A DNA stretch of 64,000 bases from Nemania diffusa (Eukaryota; Ascomycota; Sordariomycetes; Xylariales; Xylariaceae). The notes beneath the pieces were generated by a model. It saw only the letters and a list, made by a program, of their open reading frames with translations. It ran no database searches and was not told where the DNA came from. The position numbers and the translations under genes are program-made. How positions within the stretch are numbered: position 1 is the first letter of the stretch; every line of letters starts with the position of its first letter. Positions 46,670 to 58,806 of this stretch are shown here, in pieces. The DNA lies in assembly GCA_038501195.1 (NCBI GenBank), contig JBBPUQ010000003.1, forward strand, positions 4,866,501 through 4,930,500, in the 5' to 3' direction.

Positions 46670-49600
46670 GATGTTGGGGTCTTATGATGTACTAGATTTC
46701 TGAGATTTCGGATAAAACCTTGGTGCTGATGTGTTTCAAATCTTGTGTGTTGCTGTGGTTTGGATGAGAGCTTGATGCTCATCAACACTCAGAGCTATTA
46801 TATATACAGATCTAGAGCAGCAATGGGCAAACAAATTTCATTGAATGAGGTCTGGCGCTATCCATTTTCATTTCTATTCGTCTTTCTCTGATTTTCTTGT
46901 TCGCTAAGAGATAGTTTGCCCTGTGTGATAGAACAGGACGGTGAATGAAGGTGTTGTGCAAACACCGCAAATAATATTATCTACGTATATGGTGTAAAGC
47001 CCTCAGTTTATTGGTCCCATGCTACTCATGGACAATGAATTTCGCGACTAGATGCTACTAACCGCCCGAGGGAATTACAAGAAATAGAATGAAAGACATT
47101 GTCAAACTTTACCCTAGACAAAGCAGGTAGAGAACCCTCTCGAGCTCGACAGATTTAACAATGCATAAAGTAAAGGCTACATTTTAAGGAGTTTGCTGGA
47201 GTACACAGACGAGAAAAAACAGGCACCTTGCGAGTGAATGATACTACCATTTCTTGACACACTAGAAGTGCTTAAAGAACTGTTGCCCTCTAATAACGTC
47301 AAATTTACTGAACCCTCTATTTAAAATACCGGGCTATTTTATAAATTTCATTTGAAATTTCCTTAATGTCGCTACAGAAATGTTAAAAGAGGATGCAATA
47401 AACATTAGTTATGACTATTAAACATGCGTTTGTAATTAAGAGTATGTATTATTTGAGAAAGCTATTCGCTAGCACATCGCGCTTCAGCTTCTGATATCCT
47501 CTTATCTTATGATTGATGATACTTTAGATACATTCCCAACAATGGTCTCTTTAAATCTACTCGCAATTCTACTGCTAGCATTCCGTACGTGTAGTTATCA
47601 AATATGGAATAGGTCACCACGAGTGCTAATTACTAGAAGGCTTACATCTCAAGTCCAGGGAGCACTCTTTTCATCTCCCTTCCGATTGACTGTGGCGGAG
47701 TGATCAAAACTTTTGTAAGCTGGCTGAAGAGGGATGACTGCAAACTTGCCTAGTATGTTGAGCATTTTAAGAGTCAATGGCTACACGCAAATATTATTTT
47801 CTCATTTTCTTGTCTCGGGCCATAATGTGTGAAGCTGCGCAAGTGTCACGGGTAAACGGCGTAGGTGTGCTATAGCATATTGTTAAAGACCACGATAACT
47901 GTACGAATAGCTAAGAGATGATTTAGAGTCAATTTATCAATTGGTCTCGGAGGCGAAAGTTAGAAGGAGCAATAGCCTTTGAAGAGGTAAAATGCTAACA
48001 CTTTTGAGATGTAGTTTCGGGGCCCCGTTCGGTGGCGGGCTCAGAGCAGAGACAAATAATATCTGCTTATTTACTAGGTAGTGTGCCATTCAGCCAAACA
48101 TTCAATTTTGCTGGGCCTTTCGATTAGGTAGCCTTAGCATACCTAGACATGCCACCGTTTATAGCTGGACCGCAACCGCTCCCCACTTGGTTCGATGCCT
48201 GCTCCACACCTGCCTAGGAAACAAATATCTTTCAATCGTAACGTTTTAAGTAATAACGTAACGTCAATCATATGATAGTTATTACGCTATCAACTCCATT
48301 AGTAAAATGCGCGGAATTGTTGTAATAATTTATAACCCTAATCACCTAAGGTAAGTTATAAGGGTAACACGTTCTTATGATTCTCGCGACTTTAACCTAC
48401 ATAGTAGGCAAATAGAAAGGGGTTGCGGTTCATCTACTTACCTAGGTATATAAATCAACTAATCCAACCATCTAACAATAGTGTACATAACGGAATGACA
48501 ACATGGATGCGCAGGTGGAGTAATTGACACTAATTAATGAATGAAAATATTTTACCGAAAACAACCCATAATGCAACACACATTATGAAGCGTTGCATTT
48601 GCAACGGCGACCGGGAATCAACGAGGTAAGATGAAATGAAGTCGTTTCCTACATATACAGTAAGTAGCTAGAGCAATACGCAACACATAGGAGTCCAATA
48701 AATTCAGAGCGGAAATGCAATAGCACGGAGGTCGTGTAACGTTAGGAGCCAATAGCTGCGCTGCAGATCTCCTCGTTTGGACACAGAATCGGTACGCTGT
48801 AGACCTGCATCTCACACAGTATTGATGTTGACAGCCGAACAGTACGTGAATACTATCAGTCTATGTACCGGGATACCTATTGACGGAACCGTAGGTGGGT
48901 GTTTACAGGGCTAAGCCTCTCTATAGAGCGTGATGTTGATTCGTCGCTGCCCTCTCTATTGCATCTTCGTCCCTGCACGCAACTACACTGCATAAGTACT
49001 CTGTACCTGCCTATGCACACCAGGTTGGTCGGTACTGTATTCTGTATGATGATCCCTCCATCCTTCGCTCATCCAATCCTCGCCAGTGACAGGCCACACA
49101 GAGCCCACACAACCCACACAGACTGCAGTCCGCCCTGTCTGTGAAGGAACGCGCCATTTGCATGCTATCGTGGCGACCAAAACCCAACCAATCATGAGCA
49201 TCATATCTCCGCCTCTCGCAGCTTCTATCATGCCATATCTGGACCTCTATCTACTGCATAGGCCCCTATATATAACTTGTGTCGTTTCCTCGTGCTTGGC
49301 GCCTCCAATTCATTATTCATTGCTACCCACCTGCGCTAGGCAGGTAAGCTCGCGTGTGGCGTGCGACAAGCGACATCTCTAAGTACTTACTTACATACAG
49401 CTGTGCAGCTGGGTGCGTACAGTACAGACGGACCATTACTGTATGCCTGACGCAGGTCTGTCGGTATGTTGATGGTTGGGTGACAATAGGTGGTATCTGT
49501 TCTGTAGGCGATAGGCGGTATCTACTGCGTACTGCGCACATATGTAGGCGGCATTGGTACTGACACTGGTCCTGGTACCATCTGGACTACCTACCTAGGC

Positions 49601-49872
49601 GTAGGCGGTAGACACAAAATTTATGCAAGTGCTCACTATTGCGAGTTCTCTCGATGCACCACACTCATTTCCCATGCACCCGAACTGCCGCTCTCTTACC
49701 TTTTTTTCCTCTCGTTCCCGTCGGTTCTGTCAGCAACGGCTGCAACGTCCCGGAGACCGGCCACGTCAAATCTCATCAACCTAGCGCGCACCCGCCGTAG
49801 GAGAGAGAGCATTATGCAAACAGCCCTCATTGAACAAATAAGTCGTTTCACACCATTCACCTTTCGCGTACC
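46670..49872. other. 3.2-kb gene-poor stretch
   Basis: No gene accepted. 47100-47460 is very AT-rich. At 48230-48380 there are small inverted strings (AGTAATAAC/GTTATTAC). From 48850 to 49620 the sequence is rich in CACAC, CTGTAC and TAGGCGGTA-type short repeats; open frames there have Cys/His/Thr-biased composition and are not convincing. The right end holds the promoter of the coiled-coil gene. Confidence 0.45.
46797..46806 (-). promoter_or_regulatory. TATA-like box of the 83-aa gene
   Basis: TATATATAAT on the minus strand, about 130 bp upstream of the ATG at 46669. A plausible core promoter, judged on position and sequence only. Confidence 0.4.
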
Positions 49873-52036
49873 ATGGCACAGCGTGTAGCGACACCGCAGG
49901 GCACAAAGCGAAGATATCATCCGGGCTTCTCCTCTCCGCCAGGGTTACATGCGGAAGAACCCGAAGCCCGACGGCCGCCATACCCCCCTCCTGGCGCCAT
50001 GGGCGGGCTCCAGGCACCTCAGGTCGGCGTGGCCGTCGTGACCATCGATATGTTTCGCGAGTACCAGAGACAGGTGGCCACAAGTTTTGAGCGGCAGGGC
50101 AGTCAGATCGCCCTCCTCCAAACGCGTGTCAATGCCATCGAAGGGCGCGTCCAGTCGCTTGAAGATGCCGAGGACATGGCAATTGACGCGGTGCGCGAGA
50201 TACGCGATGCTGTTATTCCGCGTGTTGAACAGCACCACGAGAGTCTCGACTCCTTGACAGGAGCCGTTACGCGTCAGAACACAATCCTCGAGGCTCTGGG
50301 CAGCCTGGGTCAAGAGTTCCGTGCCAACCAGGGTCGCGATGCTGGGCGCCCTGGCCAGCTTGCCTGGCGTCCGGGACCTCTGGGAGGCGTTAATGATCAG
50401 ACGAAGAGCACGATGGATGAGCTCAAAGCACAGATGACAAGGAGCCTCGCGAGCCTGGCCGAGCATGATAGGCGTCTAGGAGAGAATGATGCGCGCTTGG
50501 GAGTACATGACAGACACCTGACAGATCATGAGAGACGAGTAGGGGAGCATGACACACGCCTGGCAGCTCATGATAGGCATCTGGGTGAGCACAACACGCG
50601 TTTTGGGGCTTATGATAGAGTCTTCGGGGACTATAATGCGCGCCTAGTCGCCTGTGAGGCACATCTGAGAGATCACGATGTGTGCGTAGCGAAACATAAT
50701 GAGCGTCTGGGAGCGTTGGATAAAGCAGACGAGCAAGTAAGTCTTGCCTACTAGGGATGATACTGCTATCGGATATTTTGACTGACCCAGTCTATATTAG
50801 TTGAATGGGCGTGTTGCTGTCCTTGAACAGAGGACGGATCACGGATTGAGCCCTGCCCAGATCACAGCGATTATGCAGAACCATCAGCAACGCCTTGAGT
50901 CGCTAGAGCAAACCCTGCAGCGCCACATCAAAGTTTCACAGGAAGCGCAGACCACAAAGCCTACTAACCCACCACAGTCGGCTTCTGGCGAGACGAGAAC
51001 TCTGGTATGTCAAACAGGTTCAGAAAGCCGTGGCCAACCGGAACAGCCGGGTAAGACCTCTGAAAAGAGTCAAAGCTCAGAACCTCCCGTCAAGAATACG
51101 CCGAAACAACACGAAGACACACCCCAAACCTCAGAGTTGAGACGGCTTGGTGAGAATTTAGATGCCTTTGATAAGCGATTGGCTCCTCTGGAGCAACGAA
51201 TGAACCTGGTAGAGAAAGAATTTGAAAAGCTATCACAGTCAGCCACCACCCCTGAGAGTATAGCCAAAGACCCGGCCTCGGAGGAGGAAGGCCAGTATGA
51301 GATACTGAGGCACACTAACTTCCAACGCCAGGAAGATCTTGCGGGCCTGAGATCCAACGAGGACTCGCAATTGCTTATGCAGCTTTTCTCGGAAAAAGAC
51401 AAGTGCGACGATGCCTGCTATACAGTTCAAAGAGCATGTGTTCATATGTGGTCGTATCTTCTTTGTCGAAGTCGCAAGGATGAGAGACTGATTTCGGACT
51501 TCTGGAAGAGAGAAGACTGGCTGAATTATCCTACCATCCTAGAACTGGAGCGAAACACTAACATGCCGAAGGGCAAATACTTTCCACGCTTTGTTTATGA
51601 GATTGGTGAGATATTCAACCGCAAGGTAGTTACCAAATACAGTGGGCGACAGGCTACTCACCGCTCAACTGGGTATCATCTTGTTGTCGACGTCACGAAA
51701 CCTGAGAAGTCGCTCTGGCTCATATACCGCTACCAGGAGGTAAGTAGCGATGGCCAAAGCTTAAAACAAAGCATCACGTACAAGCAGGATAATTTCTGGC
51801 ATCCTTTCGCGAGCGTAGGAGAGTTCGATATTGCCATGGTATTCGAAAGATTTGAAGATTGGAAAGGAACAGATACTCCGGTCGGAAGCTTTACGGTCTC
51901 AAAGAAGCTTGTGCGGCAGACGGCAGATTTAATCCGACCTACGTTCATTGAGCCTGTTCTTCAGGAATTGAAGGACGAAATTCGTCGAAGTTGGGAGACC
52001 AGTGCTCCAGCCCCGGCCCGAGCACCTCGGCGATGA
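49873..52036 (+). CDS. Coiled-coil protein with 13 tandem heptads and an orphan C-terminal domain (699 aa)
   Basis: Exon 1 is 49873-50736 and exon 2 is 50801-52036; the 64-nt intron is GTAAGT...ATTAG, phase 0, joining KADEQ-LNGRVAVLEQR. The N-terminus is Pro-rich and is followed by long predicted coiled coils. Residues 197-287 are 13 back-to-back heptads of the type EHDRRLG / VHDRHLT / EHDTRLA, coded by 21-bp units. A charged linker (about residues 310-450) with KTSEKSQSSEPP precedes a globular C-terminal region of about 240 residues with many aromatic residues (VHMWSYLLCRSRKDERLISDF, GKYFPRFVYEIGEIF, SLWLIYRYQE). I recognise no family for it. Heptads with His/Asp at fixed positions resemble fibre or tether proteins. 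No signal peptide. Confidence 0.75.
50461..50733 (+). repeat. Tandem array of thirteen 21-bp units coding heptads
   Basis: Units start every 21 bp: EHDRRLG, ENDARLG, VHDRHLT, DHERRVG, EHDTRLA, AHDRHLG, EHNTRFG, AYDRVFG, DYNARLV, ACEAHLR, DHDVCVA, KHNERLG, ALDKADE. The consensus is xHDxRLG. The first seven are most alike and later ones are more diverged, as expected for an array expanding at one end. Confidence 0.9.
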
Positions 52037-55000
52037 CGGTCCCATTGACCCAAACAGGAAAATTACAGGTCATCGAGAACGGAATTAGAATCTTCTGCTG
52101 ATGCGCTTTGTAAGACAAACAAATCATAGACCAGAACATCATTTAGACTAACACGAGCCTAGGCTTCTTTTTAATATGGCGCTTATCGATGTGGCTATGC
52201 TCGCAAAACAAACTGCTTAATCAGATGCAGCGCGTCTCAAATGCACATCATTCAGCTATGCAGTCCCCAGTCACAACAGCCAAACCGGCCTTGCAGATAG
52301 AAATGAGCATGCCAACAGGTTGCCATTGTGTCGGGAGGCTGTGTAACGTTAAAACGCAACGATGATCGAGGCTGGAGACCAACTACAGAGGAGGTGGATC
52401 ATTCCCCCGGTAATCCCCCGCATCGCGACCTTGCATCCCCAACCAGAATTGCGTGGAGCTATCTATACCTGGTCTAGAGTACCCGTGAGATTATCTATCT
52501 ACCTAATCTAGGATACTTCTAGAACTTAGGTTCGTGAGTCGGATCTACGGTGTTTATGGGTGAAAAAACGATCAATCTGGTGGGCGTATAGGTATTCTAC
52601 GTCACTAGCTCTACTTGCGATTAGCAAATATTGTTATTACTTAATAGTCTAGGTGATTATCACATATCTTTCGAAGCATCTTTGCTGGTCATAATTGAGT
52701 GGCGTAATAAGCTCGGTGGAACTTTTCCGTTAGAACATGTAAATGATGGCACCATACAAGGGGTTCACTTGGCGGTGGGCATGTCAGCTGTTGCGCCAGA
52801 AAACTTCTATGTTTTTCGGAGTTACGGGATTTTCGTATATGTACGTGACCTGACCAATTTTCACTACCACCACGTATACCTGTAAGAAGGGTAGAAAACT
52901 CTAGGAGAAGACGAGAAGAAGGTATCGTTAAAAGTGAGGATAGATACCCAAAAGGCTCCAGCTACTATTTGTTCCATTAGCTAGGGAGAGCAACACGTGC
53001 CATGGCCTGCCTATTTCTACCTGGTAAACCAAATGCGACCCGTGTAAAAAGGTGGTGCGCCTGTCTTCAACAACATGTGCGTATAGCCGAATGAAAGCGA
53101 GGGAGTGCGCTAGTCGAACGAGCTGTGCCTTGGTGAAGCCTTACAGTAGTACTATGGGGGAAGATACGAGACACAATGTATACTCACAAACTCCTCACGG
53201 CTGTTGCTAGGCTTTCTCCATCTCTTCTACAACATGAATACCAAGAATCAGTATACTTAGTTACGCATACGCGTATGTACGCTGTAGGTACTTAAGTACG
53301 TAAGGTCAGACTTGGGTTGCCCCGGGCCAAGTAGTCTACGCTACTTAGTGTCTTTTACCCCGCAAAAGCGGGAATTGGTACAAATCAGAAGTGAAGTGCC
53401 GATGCTACATCATGATATTAGATAGGGACCCTAGGTCTAAATCTCCGCCTACACTACATGTATCTCTTTGCGTGATAGCTACCTACCTAACCTAGTCTGC
53501 CCAGCCTATAATTGAAATTTTGCTGGAGTTCCACGCCGCTAGTGCATGCCTACTTAGGTATATAGGCTTTCTATTACATACCTAGGTAGGTAGATAGAGA
53601 CAGAAACTTGCACTCGAAATACGTACATAGCACTACAAAGGCTACCTACCTGCTACTGTAGCTACCCATACAGCTACCTGCAGTTCGTGGGGACCGGGAC
53701 TGGGTGAACCGTTGCGCCAACCTAAGAAATGGCTAGGGGCCCCACCACCAATAGGCGGGATTCCAGCTTGCCACGGCGCCCATATCACGCCCATATCATC
53801 ATCCTTCATCGGCCCGTTTTCATCGACTTTCCCTATTCTGAGGACTCACTCCTAGAGCGGACAGGGATGACAAAAACACGGGGATGAAGAGCATCAGATG
53901 ATGCGCAAGAAACTGCAGAGCTCTCGTCGCCTTCTTTCTGCTTTCCACTACGCCAGGCTGGGCCTCGCCCGTCCCGAGGAATTTGTCGATGTAACCTACC
54001 CCGAGCTGGCCTCCGACTGCGCGACTTGAGTCCCCTATGAGCCAGCTCGTATAAGGTTACATATAGTACATAAGTACCTATCTATGTACATGTAGGTATG
54101 ATGTACGCATACCTACTACACATTATTACACTCAGTTATTGAGGTATGTAAAGCCGACCGTTAGCCAAGGTAGCACACAGCAGCACACAGCAGGCTTGCT
54201 AATCTGCTAAGTAAACAAAGCTTAGTGATTATATAGGTAGTGCAGCGCAATAGACACGGCCTTGTAAGTGTTCCCCAAGAGAAAAACAATTAGAATTAGG
54301 TAAGGCGTGTTGGAGGAATGCGGAGAGCATTATCCGTGGAGATCTGTGCCTTGCACTAGATACATATACATACGTACTTATAGTTAGGCATAGGTACGCA
54401 CACTTACGCATTGGTACGTGTGGATGTTATTTCTCCTCATTTTATGCCTGCCTAGTACCAGGTATGCGTACAGTATGTACTACCAACGGGTCCCGTCCAC
54501 ATGGCTATGTACATAAGCTTGCTGCGGGCAAGGTAATTGAATGCTTTTTATCGCTCCCACGGATCGGTCATGGATCGGTCACGATAATCGCCTTCCTCTT
54601 CGGCAAGTGGTGCATCAGACTAGGGATGCAATGAGCAGACAATGAGGATTGCTAGGACCTTCGAGCCCTGGCCGAGACAGCAACCGAGAACCGGGGATGG
54701 GCGGTGGCCATAAGCAATGGGTCCGATCACCATCATCCTCACCATCATCTGACCAATCTTGACGTCGTGTTTGCGCTGGAACCCTGCATTCATCGTTCAT
54801 AGAAGCTGCACAAAGCTGCAAGAAATAATAAACGTCACCGGCAGGAATCACCGTGTAAGTGCTGTCCCTAGTGGACCTTTGTAATGTTGATATGCTGCGA
54901 CTACTACCTAAGTAGGTAGGCTAGGCTGGCACATATAAGAGTCACCTGTGGACCGCATTGGTCTTTGTCGTATTTACTTCTCGAGTTTGTCTCACCGCCC

Positions 55001-55158
55001 CGACTCTCCAGGTCTGTCCAGGTATAGATAGATAGCGCTCGCTACCTACTCGCTACTCGCGTCGCATACCTAGGTTGCCAGTCTCTCGCGTGGCCAGGCA
55101 TCGAATCGACTTACACCGCGACGATAGACCACCACCACCACCACACGGGACCAACGCC
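52037..55158. other. 3.1-kb gene-poor stretch, CTACCTA-rich, GH3 promoter at its right end
   Basis: No gene accepted; the largest open frame (52631-52885) has no domain. 53270-53660 and 54050-54150 are dense in TAGGTA/TACCTA motifs, including palindromic TACCTAGGTAGGTA. A direct repeat GGATCGGTCA occurs twice near 54560-54580. Sequence just before 55159 has CACCACCACCACCAC, probably 5' UTR of the beta-glucosidase. Confidence 0.45.
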
Positions 55159-58100
55159 ATGCGTACTTCAACTTTCGCCGCCTTGCTGGCGGCTGCACGC
55201 AGTGCCTCTGCTGTCTCGGTATGTCTGTTGTCGTCTCTCTAACACCCATTTCCCGCCCATTTCCAGCCATTGGGTGGTCTCGATGAGGCCACGCGAAATC
55301 ATGTAGCTTTGTTATGTACGCTATTAAGTTTGATGGGTTGTATCTCGGCCAATTAGCGAGATTTGGCACGGTAGAGTCAAGTGTAATCTTACAGAGTACA
55401 CACAGCACTGTGGTCTGAGCTGGGCTAGGTGCAGTAGGTAGCTAGAGCTAAGCTAGGGTAGCTTTCCGTTTTCAGCGGCCCCTGCTCCCCTGCTCCCCTC
55501 CTCCCCGGAATCTCATTGCCGGCAGCCACCTATCTCCACAGTTATAGAATCCAGGGCCTTAAGAGTGCATCAATCGCTAACAAATCGAAACCCCCACTGC
55601 AGGATCTCGCTTACTCCGAGCCGCACTATCCATCGCCATGGATGAACTCGCAGGCCGTTGGTTGGGAAGAGGCTTATGCCAAAGCGCGGGATTTCGTCTC
55701 ACAATTAACGCTCGCCGAGAAAGTCAACTTGACGACCGGCATCGGGTAAGAAACCAAGCGCTGGCTCGTTGAACTGAGTTAGGCCTGTAAGCTCACTGTT
55801 TGGCATTATAGCTGGGAAAGCGGACAATGCGTCGGCGAGTCTGGAAGTGTCCCGCGGCTCGGCCTCCGCCGTCTCTGCATGCAGGACTCACCCCTCGGTA
55901 TTCGGTTCGGTGACTTCGCCTCAGCCTTCTCCTCCGGTCAAACCGTCGCCGCTTCTTTCGATAGGACTTTGATGTACCGTCGTGGCCAGGCAATGGGCGA
56001 GGAGCACAAGGGGAAGGGTGTTAATGTGATCCTGGGACCTGTCGCTGGGCCCCTCGGCCGCGCGCCAGAGGGCGGCAGAAATTGGGAGGGCTTCTCACCT
56101 GACCCGTATCTCACCGGTGTTGGCATGAGCGAGACTATCAAGGGTATTCAAGATGCTGGTGTTATTGCTTGCGCGAAGCACTTCATATTAAACGAGCAAG
56201 GTACGCTACTGAGATATAGCAAACCGATAACTTTGAAACTAATGTAACCATCAGAGCACTTCCGACAAGTTGGAGAGGCGAATGGCTATGGTTACAACAT
56301 CACTGAGACGGTTTCTTCTAACATTGACGATAAGACTATGCACGAGCTGTACCTCTGGCCCTTCGCCGATGCCGTCAAAGCGGGTGTTGGCGCCGTCATG
56401 TGTTCGTACCAACAGATCAACAACAGCTACGCCTGCCAGAACTCGAAGACCTTGAATGGCATCCTCAAGGGCGAACTCGGCTTCCAAGGTTTCGTCATGA
56501 GTGATTGGCAAGCCCAACACACCGGCGTTGCCAGTGCTGTCGCTGGCTTGGACATGACCATGCCTGGTGATACCGAATTCTCGACTGGTCTGTCTTTCTG
56601 GGGAACTAATCTCAGTACGTACCCTTTATCTATCCCCTGTAATTTTTGCATTTCTACATTTTTCTTTTCCTCGGTTGCTCTTGTAAACTCCCAAAATGCC
56701 CGACGAATCAAATTATTTGGTGAATGGTACTTTCTAACATGAGTATTCTTGTAGCGATTGCGGTACTGAATGGAACGGTCCCTGCATACCGCATTGATGA
56801 TATGGCTATGAGAATTATGGCTGCCTTCTTCAAGGTTGGCCAGACCGTTGAAGGACTAGAACCTATCAACATGGACTCGTGGACTACGGATACCTATGGT
56901 TATCTTCACGCGGGTGTCAAGGACGGTTACCAACAGGTCAACTGGCACGTTGATGTGCAAAGTGACCACGGGGATCTCATCAGGGAAATCGCTGGGAAGT
57001 CGACAGTTCTATTGAAGAACGATGGTGCCTTACCCCTGAACAAGCCGAAGTTCCTTGCTGTCATTGGCGAGGATTCAGGTCCCAACACATTGGGTCCAAA
57101 CGGCTGCAGTGACCGAGGGTGCGACATGGGCACTCTTGCCATGGGCTGGGGTTCCGGCACAGCGAATTTCCCCTACCTAAGCACTCCCCTCGACGCCCTC
57201 AACCAACAAGCAATTAATGATCACACCCGTATAGAGGCAGTGTTAGATAATTATGCCACTGATACCATCGAGGCTCTTGTAGGGCAAGACGGTGCAACAG
57301 CTTTGGTCTTCGTCAACGCCGATTCGGGCGAAGGTTACATCAATGTCGATGGTAATGAGGGTGACCGAACGAACCTAACTCTATGGGGCAATGGCGATGC
57401 ATTGGTACAAACGGTCTCTTCTCTCTGCAACAACACCATCGTTGTCATCCACTCTGTCGGCCCTACTATTGTTACTGACTGGTATGATTCTCCTAACGTA
57501 ACTGCCATCCTTTGGGCTGGTCTTCCTGGCCAAGAAAGCGGCCGCGGTATCGTTGATGTTCTCTACGGAAAAGTGAACCCGGCCGCTCGTACACCCTTTA
57601 CTTGGGCTGCTAAGCGCTCGGACTACGGCGCTGATCTCCTATATGAGCCGAATAACGGGAACGACGCGCCCCAACAAGACTTCACTGAAGGGATCTTCAC
57701 CGACTACCGCGCACTCGACAAGGCTAATATCAAGCCACTTTTCGAATTCGGCTTTGGTCTATCGTATACTAGCTTCAAGTATGCCAATATTCAAGTTCAG
57801 AAGACCAATGCCGGACCCTACAAGCCAACACAAGGCAAGACCACTCAAGCCCCGACTTTTGGCAATTTCTCTAAGAACATTGAGGATTATTCGTTCCCTA
57901 AATCTATCCGCTATATCCGGCAGTTCATTTATCCATTCCTCAACACTACGGCGTCGTTGAAGGATGCCTCTGCAGACCCTTACTACGGAAAAACGGCAGC
58001 CGAGTTTTTGCCTCCCGGAGCGCTCGACTCGGCGGCTCAGAATCTCCAGGCTGCCGCACCTGCCCTCACCGATGAGCCCGGTGGAAACCGGCTGCTATGG

Positions 58101-58397
58101 GACGAGTTGTACATCGTCACCGCCGAAATCACCAACACTGGCGACGTTGTCGGTGACGAGATCCCGCAGCTCTACTTGTCTCTCGGTGGACCCGATGACG
58201 CGCCTGTGGTTCTCCGTGGCTTCGACCGTATCCGGATCGATCCCGGCCAGACGGTCACGTTCCGCTCGGCACTCACCCGTCGCGATGTGAGCAACTGGGA
58301 CACAGCTTCTCAGAATTGGGTCATCTCGGAATACCCCAAGACCGTCTTTGTTGGCCCTAGTAGCAGAAACCTACCGCTTAAAGCCCAGCTGCCTTAG
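55159..58397 (+). CDS. Secreted GH3 beta-glucosidase (864 aa)
   Basis: Five exons: 55159-55218, 55603-55745, 55812-56200, 56255-56614 and 56755-58397; all joins keep frame. Exon 1 alone codes the signal peptide ([20 protein letters not shown]). The mature part starts [13 protein letters not shown], typical of the BglA/cel3A-type enzymes. The catalytic nucleophile Asp lies in [11 protein letters not shown]. Other landmarks are [30 protein letters not shown] across intron 3 and [16 protein letters not shown] across intron 4. The C-terminal fibronectin-III-like domain is present ([20 protein letters not shown]). The enzyme releases glucose from cellobiose and other beta-glucosides outside the cell, completing cellulose and glucan breakdown together with enzymes such as GH55. 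Intron 1 (384 nt) is far longer than the others. The gene is convergent with the P450. Confidence 0.96.
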
Positions 58398-58806
58398 AAA
58401 TGCAGCACGGCGAGCGGCGATTCTGCGGAAAAGGCATCGGATAAAAACCCTTCAGGAACGAGGTCTAATTACCTGTAAGGATTATGGAACACAAGGGTAA
58501 AATTAGGGGCTGGATTAAATACACTAGACCCTATTCTTGTATATACTTAGTTGTAATGCTTAATGCTAGAGAGCTGTACGAACACTTATGTGGAAGAGCA
58601 CCAGTACGTTTCGTTGTAGATCTTCGTCCGGATAGATAGATGATATCTAGAAGTAAACTCTAAGTTCCTCGATTTTGTTACTAGATTATGTATACTGGGA
58701 TATAACAATGCTCCAGCCTAAACCCATAGAATTAGGTGTACGCAAAGTACGAGAAGTAATACCACGCACGAGATACAAGATGCTCTAAGACATTATTCAA
58801 AAAAGC
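58398..58806. other. Shared 3' region of GH3 and P450 genes
   Basis: 409 bp, AT-rich, between converging genes. It must hold both 3' UTRs. No gene. Confidence 0.5.

Noticed and set aside
48899..49563. Overlapping Thr/Cys/His-rich open frames on both strands
   Set aside because: They arise from CACAC and CTGTAC-type short repeats in intergenic DNA.
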